This document shows, piece after piece, positions 17,736-25,294 of a stretch of DNA of 64,000 nt. The DNA is from Chania fonticola_B (lineage in GTDB: Bacteria; Pseudomonadota; Gammaproteobacteria; Enterobacterales; Enterobacteriaceae): assembly GCF_048537545.1 (NCBI RefSeq), contig NZ_CP183218.1. One strand, written 5' to 3'. Below the pieces are notes generated by a model, which worked only from the letters and a program-made list of their open reading frames with translations, was not told where the DNA came from and did no database searches. Made by a program: the position numbers and the translations under genes. Each line of letters opens with the position of its first letter. The first letter of the stretch is position 1.

Positions 17736-18311
17736 CTAACTTTCAAGGAAATTACCCAGCAGTTGGTGTCCCTGTTCGCTGAGAATGCTCTCAGGATGGA
17801 ACTGTACGCCTTCCAACGCCAGCGTCCGGTGGCGGATCCCCATGATCTCATCCCGTTCCCCGTCACGTTCGCTCCAGGCGGTCACCTCAAAGCACTCCGG
17901 CAACGTCGCCGCGTCCAGGATCAGTGAATGGTAGCGGGTGACGGTCAGTGGATTATTCAATCCCTTGAACACGCCGAGATTTTGATGGCGGATAGCTGAG
18001 GTTTTGCCGTGCATCACCTCTCGAGCGCGAACCACGTCGGCGCCAAACGCCTGGCCCAACGCCTGATGCCCAAGGCAAACCCCAAGGATCGGCAACTTGC
18101 CGGCAAAATGGCGGATCGCGGCCAGCGAGATGCCCGCCTCGTTCGGCGTACAGGGGCCAGGGGAGATCACCAGATATTGCGGTGCCAGCCGCTCAATATC
18201 GGCCAGTTGCAGTTCATCGTTACGCTTCACCAGCACTTCTGCACCCAGTTCGCAGAAGTACTGATAGAGGTTGTAGGTAAAAGAGTCGTAGTTATCGATC
18301 AGCAGCAGCAT
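17736..18311 (-). CDS. pabA: Aminodeoxychorismate synthase glutamine amidotransferase
   Basis: A 191-residue class I glutamine amidotransferase. It supplies ammonia to PabB for 4-amino-4-deoxychorismate, the precursor of p-aminobenzoate and folate. The nucleophile is Cys79 in GVCLGHQALGQ, the oxyanion region is PGPCTPNEAG at 51-60, and the His-Glu pair is in QFHPESI near residue 172. It is also similar to TrpG, but the position beside argD matches pabA in E. coli. In E. coli it is followed on the other side by fic-yhfG; here a toxin-antitoxin pair takes that place. Confidence 0.95.
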   Translation of the reverse strand: MLLLIDNYDSFTYNLYQYFCELGAEVLVKRNDELQLADIERLAPQYLVISPGPCTPNEAGISLAAIRHFAGKLPILGVCLGHQALGQAFGADVVRAREVMHGKTSAIRHQNLGVFKGLNNPLTVTRYHSLILDAATLPECFEVTAWSERDGERDEIMGIRHRTLALEGVQFHPESILSEQGHQLLGNFLES

Positions 18312-18485
18312 GTTTAAATGAACTTAGTATGAAGGATCGTTACGGTCGCCCGTATCAAATAGCTAGATAGCCGAGTTTATCTAACCTTCGCCATTACACC
18401 TATAGCCACGTACGAACAGTACTCCATAAAGACGGACAGTTTTGCTGATTTGAAAACGTTGAATCAGCCAAAAAAGAGAGTAATC

Positions 18486-18500
18486 TAGCACTAAGTGCTA
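18486..18500. promoter_or_regulatory. Palindrome upstream of toxin-antitoxin pair
   Basis: TAGCACT-A-AGTGCTA is a perfect 7-1-7 palindrome 28 bases before the toxin start. It abuts a TATAGT hexamer (18499-18504) that could be a -10 element. Autorepression through a palindrome at the promoter is the rule for this type of module, so this is the likely antitoxin operator. Confidence 0.6.
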
Positions 18501-18527
18501 TAGTTAAGGTAACAGGATGTCAACCTA

Positions 18528-18887
18528 ATGCGCGTATTTAAAACCAAATGGTTTGCCAAAACGGCCGAATCTCATGGCATCAAAGATAGGGAATTATGCC
18601 GGGCTATTGAAGCAGTGATAGAAGGGAAGGCCGATGACCTCGGAGGCGGAGTATACAAGAAGCGCCTAAGGGAGAATCGTGATCGCGCCATAATATTAGC
18701 CAAAGGCGGAGTGCATTGGTTTTACACGTTCCTGTATGCTAAACAGGATATGGCCAACATCGATAAACGTGAACTTGCTGGATTTCGAGAGTTAGCAAAG
18801 TACTATGCGGTACTTACAGATGAAAAGATTATGGCATTGATTACAAATAAAGAGCTGGTGGAGATTTGTCATGACCGCAAAAAGTAA
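18528..18887 (+). CDS. RelE/HigB-like type II toxin
   Basis: A 119-residue small basic protein with the layout of RelE-superfamily toxins that come before their Xre antitoxin: N-terminal VFKTKWFAK, a GGGVYKKRLRENRDRAIILAKGG core rich in basic residues, and HWFYTFLYAKQDMANI, which forms the last strand. RelE-like toxins cleave mRNA in the ribosome or inhibit translation; here this is inferred from family and gene arrangement. It overlaps the antitoxin gene by 17 bases. Start ATG at 18528 follows a weak AGGATG stretch. It replaces fic-yhfG relative to E. coli, which suggests horizontal gain. Confidence 0.85.
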   Translation: MRVFKTKWFAKTAESHGIKDRELCRAIEAVIEGKADDLGGGVYKKRLRENRDRAIILAKGGVHWFYTFLYAKQDMANIDKRELAGFRELAKYYAVLTDEKIMALITNKELVEICHDRKK

Positions 18888-19194
18888 ATTCAAAAGTCCT
18901 GCGTTTGAAGCCATCCATAGTGCAGCTTCTGGGTTATTCAGCGTCGATGCCATCCCGCAGGAGACGATGCGTAGCTTCGATCAAGCCTGCATCAGCAGCG
19001 TCAAAGATCTTCAACCACTTGAAATCAAAGCATTGCGGGAAAAGCTCAATGTCAGCCAGCCAGTCTTTGCCCGTTATCTAAACACCAGCGTTTCTACAGT
19101 ACAAAAATGGGAAAGCGGCGCAAAACGCCCCAGTGGCCTGTCGTTGAAGTTACTTACCGTGGTCCTGAAACATGGGCTTAAGGTGTTGATTTAA
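18871..19194 (+). CDS. Xre-type (NadS-like) antitoxin
   Basis: A 107-residue DNA-binding antitoxin. The helix-turn-helix lies in the C-terminal half (about residues 52-85: LREKLNVSQPVFARYLNTSVSTVQKWESG), followed by the typical tail PSGLSLKLLTVVLKHG. The N-terminal part would bind the toxin. The ATG has a GGAGAT site within the toxin's 3' end and the genes overlap, giving translational coupling. It likely represses its own promoter through the palindrome at 18486-18500. Confidence 0.88.
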   Translation: MTAKSKFKSPAFEAIHSAASGLFSVDAIPQETMRSFDQACISSVKDLQPLEIKALREKLNVSQPVFARYLNTSVSTVQKWESGAKRPSGLSLKLLTVVLKHGLKVLI

Positions 19195-19298
19195 TGACTT
19201 GCTCAATCATCCAGTTTCACACCAAGCATCCTGAGCAGTTTTAGGGCTTTAGCCTGGAAATTGCTCAGATGCTATCAGAGAAATTTGTGAGGCAAGCC

Positions 19299-19323
19299 AT
19301 TTCGCAGACACTGTCTGCGAAAT
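19299..19323. repeat. Perfect short inverted repeat after the toxin-antitoxin pair
   Basis: ATTTCGCAGA (19299-19308) and TCTGCGAAAT (19314-19323) form a perfect 10-bp stem with a 5-base centre. It lies in the 209-base gap between the antitoxin and yjgR stops, which converge. No T tract follows on either strand. It may end transcription of either unit or mark a boundary of the inserted DNA. Confidence 0.5.
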
Positions 19324-19403
19324 CTGCTCTGACTGCCAAGTTTGAAACCGCTGGCAAAGCTAAACGGACGCAGTATTCTGCGCCCCACAAAATAATCACA
19401 GAC

Positions 19404-20930
19404 CTACTTTTTGCGGCCACCCATGATCGAGCCTAAAACGCCGCGCAGGATCTGGCGGCCCAGATCGCGCGCCATGCTCTTGGCGGCGGTCTGCACGATG
19501 CCGTCGTGTTTACCGCCGCGTGGCCCAGTGGAACCAAACAGGATCTCGTTCAAGCCGCCCATCAAGCCACCGCCGCTTTCCTGCCCTGCGGCCGGTTTCT
19601 GAGCCGGTTGCCCAGGCTGTGGCGTACCCACAGTGGCAAAACCACCTGCGGCCAGTTTTTCATAGGCAGATTCACGATCTACCATATCCTCATAGCGTCC
19701 GTAGAGCGGGGATTTATTGATGGCGCTGTTCATCCCTTCCGCCCCCAGCATGCCCATTTTCGATTCCGGTGCGATCACCATCGCACGCTCCACCACGTTC
19801 GGCCGCCCTTTCTCATCCAGGAAGGAAACTAATGCCTCGCCCACGCCTAGCTCGGTGATTGCCGTTTCCGCATCAAAGTCTGGATTGGCGCGCATGGTTT
19901 GGGCCGCCGCCTTCACCGCTTTCTGATCGCGTGGTGTAAAGGCCCGCAACGCGTGCTGGACACGGTTACCCAACTGGCCCAAGACACTGTCCGGGATATC
20001 CAACGGATTCTGAGTGACAAAGTAGATGCCCACGCCTTTGGAGCGGATCAGGCGCACCACCTGCTCAATTTTAGTCAGCAATGCCGGCGGCGCATCGTTA
20101 AACAGCAGGTGGGCTTCGTCGAAGAAAAACACCAGCTTTGGCTGTTCCGGATCGCCCACTTCCGGCAAATGCTCAAACAGCTCCGCCAGTAGCCACAGCA
20201 AAAACACCGCATACAGCTTCGGCTGGTTAATCAGCTTATCCGCCGCCAGCAGGTTGATAATGCCGTGCCCGTTGGCATCGGTTCTCATCAGATCGTTGAT
20301 ATCCAACATCGGCTCGCCAAAGAACTGATTGGCACCCTGCTGTTCCAGCGTCAGCAAACCACGCTGGATCGCCCCGATCGAGGCCGAAGAAATGTTGCCG
20401 TACTGGGTTTGGAACTGTTTGGCGTTATCCCCGACGTACTGCACCATCGCACGCAGGTCTTTCATATCCAGCAACAGTAAGGCGTTGTCATCGGCGATCT
20501 TGAACACCAACTGCAACACGCCGCTCTGCACCTCATTCAGATCCAACAGGCGGCCTAGCAGCAGCGGGCCAAGATCGGAAATAGTGGCGCGGATAGGATG
20601 GCCCTTTTCACCAAAAATATCCCAAGGGATCATTGAACAGGCTTGGGGTTGCCAGTCGGTAACGCCAATTGCCGCCAACCGCGCCTGCAACTTCTCGGAG
20701 GGAATACCTTCGGCCGCAATGCCCGACAGATCGCCTTTAACGTCCGCCAGGAATACCGGAATGCCAATGCGCGAGAATTGCTCCGCCATCTTTTGCAGGG
20801 TGACCGTTTTGCCCGTACCGGTCGCCCCGGTGATCAACCCGTGGCGGTTAGCCAGGGCAGGCAAAATGATCAGTTCCTGCGCCGGTTTCCCGTCTTTCAT
20901 CGCTTTGGCAATAATCCGTGCTTCGCTCAT
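19404..20930 (-). CDS. yjgR: YjgR, DUF853/HerA-like ATPase
   Basis: A 508-residue P-loop ATPase of the helicase HerA C-terminal-like/DUF853 family, matching E. coli YjgR. Walker A is GATGTGKT at 35-42, Walker B is LVFFFDEAHLLF at about 263-274, and a VTQNPLDIPDSVL segment of sensor type follows. A glycine/proline/glutamine-rich stretch (about 430-465) precedes a conserved C-terminus (AKSMARDLGRQILRGVLG). Its cellular role is not established; homology to HerA/FtsK-type motors suggests DNA or peptide handling. In E. coli it lies elsewhere, so its place here is lineage-specific. Confidence 0.9.
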   Translation of the reverse strand: MSEARIIAKAMKDGKPAQELIILPALANRHGLITGATGTGKTVTLQKMAEQFSRIGIPVFLADVKGDLSGIAAEGIPSEKLQARLAAIGVTDWQPQACSMIPWDIFGEKGHPIRATISDLGPLLLGRLLDLNEVQSGVLQLVFKIADDNALLLLDMKDLRAMVQYVGDNAKQFQTQYGNISSASIGAIQRGLLTLEQQGANQFFGEPMLDINDLMRTDANGHGIINLLAADKLINQPKLYAVFLLWLLAELFEHLPEVGDPEQPKLVFFFDEAHLLFNDAPPALLTKIEQVVRLIRSKGVGIYFVTQNPLDIPDSVLGQLGNRVQHALRAFTPRDQKAVKAAAQTMRANPDFDAETAITELGVGEALVSFLDEKGRPNVVERAMVIAPESKMGMLGAEGMNSAINKSPLYGRYEDMVDRESAYEKLAAGGFATVGTPQPGQPAQKPAAGQESGGGLMGGLNEILFGSTGPRGGKHDGIVQTAAKSMARDLGRQILRGVLGSIMGGRKK

Positions 20931-21038
20931 TTTCTGTTCCTATAACCCTGTACGGCGCGAATGCGCCCGTTGATATCATCAAGGCTATAAGCGAGACGTA
21001 AACCCGTCAAGGACAAACAAAAGGGCCCCTCACCCCAA

Positions 21039-21059
21039 CCCTCTCCCAAAGGGAGAGGG
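21039..21059. repeat. REP-like palindrome (CCCTCTCCC/GGGAGAGGG)
   Basis: CCCTCTCCC and GGGAGAGGG form a perfect 9-bp stem with an AAA loop, inside the longer phrase CCCCTCACCCCAACC...GGGAGAGGGAGCT. This phrase is familiar as a dispersed intergenic repeat of proteobacterial genomes. It stands just before the tandem array, upstream of yjgR. Confidence 0.65.
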
Positions 21060-21116
21060 AGCTATTAGCCCCTGCTCTTTTGCAAGTGAAAGAGGTCACC
21101 TCAGCAAACTCTTCAA

Positions 21117-21510
21117 GCCGATATCAATCGTAGGAGTCAATCTGCGGCACATTAGGGTCCCTCATGCCAAACCGTATCGCGGGACGTGCACCCAGCTTTT
21201 GTGAGAGGGAGCTGATGCAGAGCCGATATCAATCGTAGGAGTTAATCTGTGGCACGTTAGGGTCCCTCATGCCAAACCGTATAGCGGGACGTGCAACCAG
21301 TCCTTCCTTTAGGGAGAGGGAGCTGATGCGGAGCCGATATCAATCGTAGGAGTTAATCTGTGGCACGTTAGGGTCCCTCATGCCAAACCGTATCGCGGGA
21401 CGTGCAACCAGTCCTTCCTTTAGGGTGAGGGAGCTGATGCGGAGCCGATATCAATCGTAGGAGTCAATCTGTGGCACATTAGAGTCTCTGATGCCAAACC
21501 GAGTCGCTTA
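21117..21510. repeat. Tandem array of 105/111-bp units
   Basis: Units begin with GCCGATATCAATCGTAGGAG at 21117, 21222, 21333 and 21444, giving periods of 105, 111 and 111 bases; the fourth copy is cut after about 60 bases, close to the btsR stop at 21514. Copies 2 and 3 differ at very few positions (e.g. TATAGC/TATCGC), copy 1 is more diverged and 6 bases shorter. Each full unit contains GCACGT (or GCACAT) and ACGTGC about 30 bases apart as inverted arms and ends in GAGGGAGCTGATGCGGA. The periods are multiples of three, but every reading frame meets stops within each unit, so the array is not one coding repeat. Confidence 0.9.
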
Positions 21511-21513
21511 ACG

Positions 21514-22239
21514 TTATCCGCGTAACCCCAGCTCTTCTTTCAGCGATTTGAGATAGCGGCGGCTGACCGGTACCGGCTCCCCCACCGACATAATCATTTC
21601 CGCCGTGCCACTTTCTTCAAAACGGATCTCTTTGACCTGCTCAAGGTTCACCAGATATTGCCGGTGGCAGCGCACCAATGGCGTGCGGTTTTCCAACGTG
21701 CGAAGCGTCAGTTCGGTAAAACACTCCATGCCGTCATTGCGTACCACATACACCCCGGCCGAGCGTGAGCGGATAGCAATCACCTCGTCGAAACGCAGCA
21801 GGTAAATCCGGCTGTGGCCGGTGCAGGGAATGTATTTCAGGTAGCCCGCGCTTTCATCCAACGCCGCAATATTCTGCGGAGCACGGCGCTGATGCAGGCG
21901 CTGCAGGGTTTTATTCAGCCGATTCGGCTCCGCCGGTTTCAGCAGGTAATCAAACGCATGCTGCTCAAAGGCCTGCACTGCGTATTCGTCATAGGCCGTC
22001 AGAAACACGATGTAGGGCATACGGTTCGGATCGAGCATGCCAACCATTTCCAATCCGCTGATACGCGGCATCTGGATGTCCAGGAATACCACGTCCGGTT
22101 GCAAGCGGTGGATTTGGCTGATGGCCTCAATGGCATTGGCGCATTCACCAATAATGGTAATGCCCTCTTCCTCTTCCAGCAGGTGGCGCAGGTTATCGCG
22201 GGCAAAGGGCTCGTCATCGACAATCAGTACGTTCAACAT
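21514..22239 (-). CDS. btsR: BtsR (YehT) LytTR response regulator
   Basis: A 241-residue response regulator: receiver domain at 1-120 with phospho-acceptor Asp54 (FLDIQMPRISG) and Lys in FDYLLKP, then a LytTR DNA-binding domain (about 140-241) with CHRQYLVNL and SRRYLKSL. It matches E. coli BtsR, which with BtsS senses external pyruvate and activates the pyruvate importer gene btsT. The ATG at 22239 overlaps the btsS stop by one base (TGATG) and is chosen over the in-frame TTG at 22242. Confidence 0.95.
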   Translation of the reverse strand: MLNVLIVDDEPFARDNLRHLLEEEEGITIIGECANAIEAISQIHRLQPDVVFLDIQMPRISGLEMVGMLDPNRMPYIVFLTAYDEYAVQAFEQHAFDYLLKPAEPNRLNKTLQRLHQRRAPQNIAALDESAGYLKYIPCTGHSRIYLLRFDEVIAIRSRSAGVYVVRNDGMECFTELTLRTLENRTPLVRCHRQYLVNLEQVKEIRFEESGTAEMIMSVGEPVPVSRRYLKSLKEELGLRG

Positions 22240-23924
22240 CAAGCAGCCCTCGCCAAGGGAACGTTAAGGGTGATGCAAGTATAGGCTTCAGGTTCGCAGG
22301 TGACCTGCACGCCATAATCTTCACCATAGCGCACGCGGATACGCCGATCGACCAGGTTCATCCCCAACCCGCTGCCACCGGTCTGCTGACGGAACAGCCC
22401 GGCGTTATCCGTCACCTGCAACAGCAAGTGATCGCCCTCCAGACGAGCACCAATATCGACACGGCCAATCCCCAACAGATGGGAAGTACCGTGCTTGATG
22501 GCATTTTCCACAATCGGCTGCAGCGAGAACGCCGGTAAACGCACTGCCAGCAACTCTTCCGGCAGCGAAACGGTGATCTCCAGCCGATCGGCAAAACGGG
22601 CCTTTTCGATCTGCAGATAGGCGTTCACATGTTCGATCTCGTCCGCCAGGCTCACCTCATCGTCAGAGCGCTTGAGGTTTTTACGGAAAAAGGTCGACAG
22701 ATACTGCACCAGTTCGCAGGCCCGGTCGCCATCGCGGCGGATCACCGCCACCAGCGTATTCAGGGCGTTGAACAGGAAATGCGGGTTCACCTGCGCATGC
22801 AGCAGTTTGATTTCCGACTGGGCCAGCAGCTGTTTATGGCGCTCATATTGCCCGGCCATGATTTGCGCCGACAGCAGGCTGGCAATCCCTTCCCCCAGCG
22901 TGCGATTAATGGTGCTAAACAGCTTGGTCTTGGGTTCATACAGTTTGATGGTGCCAATCACTCGCTGGTTTTCACCACGCAGCGGGATCACCAGTGTCGA
23001 ACCTAGTTTGCAATTGCCGTTGATGGAGCAGCAGTAAGACAGCTCATTGCCGTCGGCATACACCACCTCGTTGTTATCGATGGCGCGATGGGAGTGGACC
23101 GAGGAGATCGGCGTGCCCGGCAGATGGTGGTCGTCACCAATGCCGATAAAGGCCAGCAGCTTGTCACGATCGGTGATCGCCACGGCGCCGATACCCAGCT
23201 CCTGATAGACCACCCGCGCCACCTTCATGCTGTTTTCCTGGTCAAACCCCTGGCGCAGAATACCCTCGGTACGTTCGGCAATCTTCAACGCCTTGGAGGA
23301 GAAGGCGCTGGTGTATTTCTCAAACATCGCCCGCCGATCAAGCAGGATCTGCATGAACATGGCGGCACCGATGGTATTGGCGATCAGCATTGGCAGGACG
23401 ATGTGCTCCACCAGCAGCACCGCTTCGGGGAACGGACGCGCGACGATCAGGATAATCGCCATTTGCAGCACTTCGGCCACCAACGCAATCCCGGCGACAA
23501 ACAGCGGGTTGAACAGCAGATCGATACGCCCGCGCCGCATGGCAATGCTGTGCACAATACCGCCAACCAGACCTTCGGCCACCGTGGAGATCGCACAGGC
23601 GACGTCTGTCATGCCCCCCAGTGTATAACGATGCAAGCCGCCAGTTAGGCCAACCAGGAAACCGACGGAGGGCCCACCCAGCAGCCCGCCCAACACGGCG
23701 CCGATAGCGCGGGTATTGGCGATGGAGTCTTGAATATGCAGGCCAAAATAGGTGCCCATAATGCAGAACACCGAGAAAATGACGTAGCACAGCAACTTGT
23801 GCGGCAGGCGAATGGTCACCTGCATCAACGGAATAAACAGCGGCGTCTTGCTCAGCAGATAGGCAATGACGAGATACACGCACATCTGCTGTAGCAGCAG
23901 TAACACCTGGTTAAATTCGTACAT
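22239..23924 (-). CDS. btsS: BtsS (YehU) LytS-type sensor histidine kinase
   Basis: A 561-residue sensor kinase with the exact length of E. coli BtsS. Domains in order: LytS-type 5TMR membrane region (about 1-190, with VGFLVGLTGGLHR), GAF domain (about 215-350), histidine kinase of the His_kinase family with the phospho-His in NPHFLFNALNT (about 375-385), and an HATPase domain with IVENAIKHG and GSGLGMNLVDRRI. It binds pyruvate with high affinity and phosphorylates BtsR. It is followed immediately by btsR. No btsT gene is in this window. Confidence 0.95.
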   Translation of the reverse strand: MYEFNQVLLLLQQMCVYLVIAYLLSKTPLFIPLMQVTIRLPHKLLCYVIFSVFCIMGTYFGLHIQDSIANTRAIGAVLGGLLGGPSVGFLVGLTGGLHRYTLGGMTDVACAISTVAEGLVGGIVHSIAMRRGRIDLLFNPLFVAGIALVAEVLQMAIILIVARPFPEAVLLVEHIVLPMLIANTIGAAMFMQILLDRRAMFEKYTSAFSSKALKIAERTEGILRQGFDQENSMKVARVVYQELGIGAVAITDRDKLLAFIGIGDDHHLPGTPISSVHSHRAIDNNEVVYADGNELSYCCSINGNCKLGSTLVIPLRGENQRVIGTIKLYEPKTKLFSTINRTLGEGIASLLSAQIMAGQYERHKQLLAQSEIKLLHAQVNPHFLFNALNTLVAVIRRDGDRACELVQYLSTFFRKNLKRSDDEVSLADEIEHVNAYLQIEKARFADRLEITVSLPEELLAVRLPAFSLQPIVENAIKHGTSHLLGIGRVDIGARLEGDHLLLQVTDNAGLFRQQTGGSGLGMNLVDRRIRVRYGEDYGVQVTCEPEAYTCITLNVPLARAA

Positions 23925-24050
23925 AAAAACGGCTCATCCTGAACAACGGGGGCGATCAAAAAAGTGCCGGGTATCCGGTCTGGTTTTAGGCGGGCAATTA
24001 AATCACGTGGGATCGAAAAAAACAGTGATGCAGGCAAACATTCAGGAGGG

Positions 24051-24072
24051 AAAAGCAGGCCGGCCCCCTGCT
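24051..24072 (-). terminator. ppiA terminator
   Basis: On the minus strand AGCAGG and CCTGCT pair (loop GGGCCGG type, 7 bases) and are followed by TTTTCCC, 20 bases after the ppiA stop. A standard intrinsic terminator. Confidence 0.7.
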
Positions 24073-24091
24073 AGAGACCGGCTTGGGTGAT

Positions 24092-24661
24092 TTATGGCAG
24101 CACTTTGGCCGACAGGATCACGATAGGTTTACTCGGGACATTCTGGTAAGGACCGACGTTGCCAGTGGGTACCTGGGAGATTTTATCTACTACGTCCATA
24201 CCTTTAACGATTTTGCCAAATACCGCGTAGCCAAAATCACGCTGGCCATGATCGAGGAACGCATTGTCTGCCACGTTCAGGAAGAACTGGCTGGTGGCGC
24301 TGTCTTTATCGGCGGTACGCGCCATGGAAATGGTGCCACGCAGGTTACGCAGGCCGTTGTCGGCTTCGTTTTTGATCGGTGCATTGGTGGTTTTCTGCTG
24401 CATATCCGCAGTAAAACCGCCACCCTGAACCATGAAACCAGGGATCACGCGGTGGAAAACGGTGTTGTTGTAGTAACCGCTGTTCACGTAGTCAATGAAG
24501 TTCTTGGTTGAGACCGGTGCCTTCTGACTGTCGAGCGCCAATTCGATATTCCCTGCCGAGGTGGTCAGCATGACGTGGGTTTCACCGGCGGCTAATGCGG
24601 CGGGTGCCATGGCTGTCAGTGAACACAGCGCAACGAAGGTCACTAAAGTACGTTTGAACAT
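24092..24661 (-). CDS. ppiA: Periplasmic peptidyl-prolyl cis-trans isomerase A
   Basis: A 189-residue cyclophilin with a cleavable signal peptide (MFKRTLVTFVALCSLTAM..., cleavage probably after ALA at residue 24). It catalyses proline isomerisation in periplasmic proteins. Cyclophilin features are seen in NTVFHRVIPGFMVQGGGF, with the catalytic Arg in FHRVI, and in FFLNVADNAFLD. The ATG at 24661 has an AAAGGA site; the frame extends upstream to 24739 without support. E. coli PpiA has 190 residues and lies in the same order before tsgA. Confidence 0.96.
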   Translation of the reverse strand: MFKRTLVTFVALCSLTAMAPAALAAGETHVMLTTSAGNIELALDSQKAPVSTKNFIDYVNSGYYNNTVFHRVIPGFMVQGGGFTADMQQKTTNAPIKNEADNGLRNLRGTISMARTADKDSATSQFFLNVADNAFLDHGQRDFGYAVFGKIVKGMDVVDKISQVPTGNVGPYQNVPSKPIVILSAKVLP

Positions 24662-24972
24662 GAACGGGTCCTTTCTTTGAGATACAAACAACGGAAAGCG
24701 CTTTGATTCTAAAGAGCTGCGCCCGGCAGCGCCAGCCATTTACCTATATTTACTCAATTGCCGGACGTTTCTGAGTGCGCTCGGTTTTTTCCTGCCGACA
24801 GTATGATCCCCGTACTGATTTTTGCCAAGCCGATCACGCATTATTTGCCGATTTTCGCCCTTCATCGGTTTTTGCGACACAAATCCCGGTTTGGTTCTGC
24901 AATCCAGCTAGGCTAAATAAATGAGAGCGCTCTCATTTGCGCTGATAACCATAATAATACTGGAGAGCAATG
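24662..24972. promoter_or_regulatory. ppiA-PTS divergent intergenic region
   Basis: This roughly 310-base gap holds the promoters of ppiA (leftward) and the cellobiose-type PTS operon (rightward). The one firm element is the palindromic operator at 24919-24938. A TAATAA stretch at 24952-24957 could serve as part of a -10 region but no paired -35 was convincing. No CRP site with two good half-sites was found by eye. No coding sequence is seen. Confidence 0.6.
24919..24938. promoter_or_regulatory. Palindromic LacI-type operator of the PTS operon
   Basis: A perfect 20-bp palindrome with core GAGAGCGCTCTC lies 34 bases before the IIB start. Central CG and length fit LacI/GalR family operators. 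The LacI regulator encoded at the end of the same cluster (28381) is the obvious candidate to bind it and hold the operon off until a phospho-disaccharide or related inducer is present. Confidence 0.8.
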
Positions 24973-25278
24973 ATGAAGAAGATAGTGCTGTGCTGTGCCG
25001 CGGGGATGTCCACCAGCATGCTGGTCAAACGCATGCAAACCGAAGCGCAAAAGCGCGAACTGGCCGTGGAGATTGTGGCGGTACCGGCTGCGGATTTCGA
25101 AGCCGAGCTACCAACTGCCAGCGTGGTGCTGTTGGGGCCACAGGTAAAGTACGAACTGGCCCGCTTCAGCCAGCTTGCCGGGCCGCATGGCCTGCCGGTT
25201 GCCGTCATCGACATGATGGATTACGGCACCCTGCGCGGTGACAAGGTATTAGACCAAGCCCTCAGCCTGATCGCCTGA
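24973..25278 (+). CDS. PTS lactose/cellobiose family IIB component
   Basis: A 101-residue cytoplasmic IIB protein of the lactose/cellobiose PTS family. The phospho-cysteine motif is LCCAAGMSTSML (second Cys, residue 8, by alignment with the CSAGMST site of ChbB), and VVLLGPQVKYEL is typical of the fold. It passes phosphate from IIA to the sugar during uptake through IIC. Two adjacent ATGs occur (24970, 24973); the second sits at better distance from GGAGAG. First gene of the IIB-IIC-IIA-glycosidase operon. Confidence 0.92.
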   Translation: MKKIVLCCAAGMSTSMLVKRMQTEAQKRELAVEIVAVPAADFEAELPTASVVLLGPQVKYELARFSQLAGPHGLPVAVIDMMDYGTLRGDKVLDQALSLIA

Positions 25279-25294
25279 CGCCGCGGAGAACCCC

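Noticed and set aside
18306..18360. Short frame MKDRYGRPYQIA upstream of the toxin gene, considered as a fic remnant
   Set aside because: It has only about a dozen codons and no similarity to Fic or YhfG that I can see.
21117..21510. Tandem array considered as a CRISPR or as a coding repeat
   Set aside because: The units are contiguous with no unique spacers between short repeats, and all reading frames are broken by stops in each unit.
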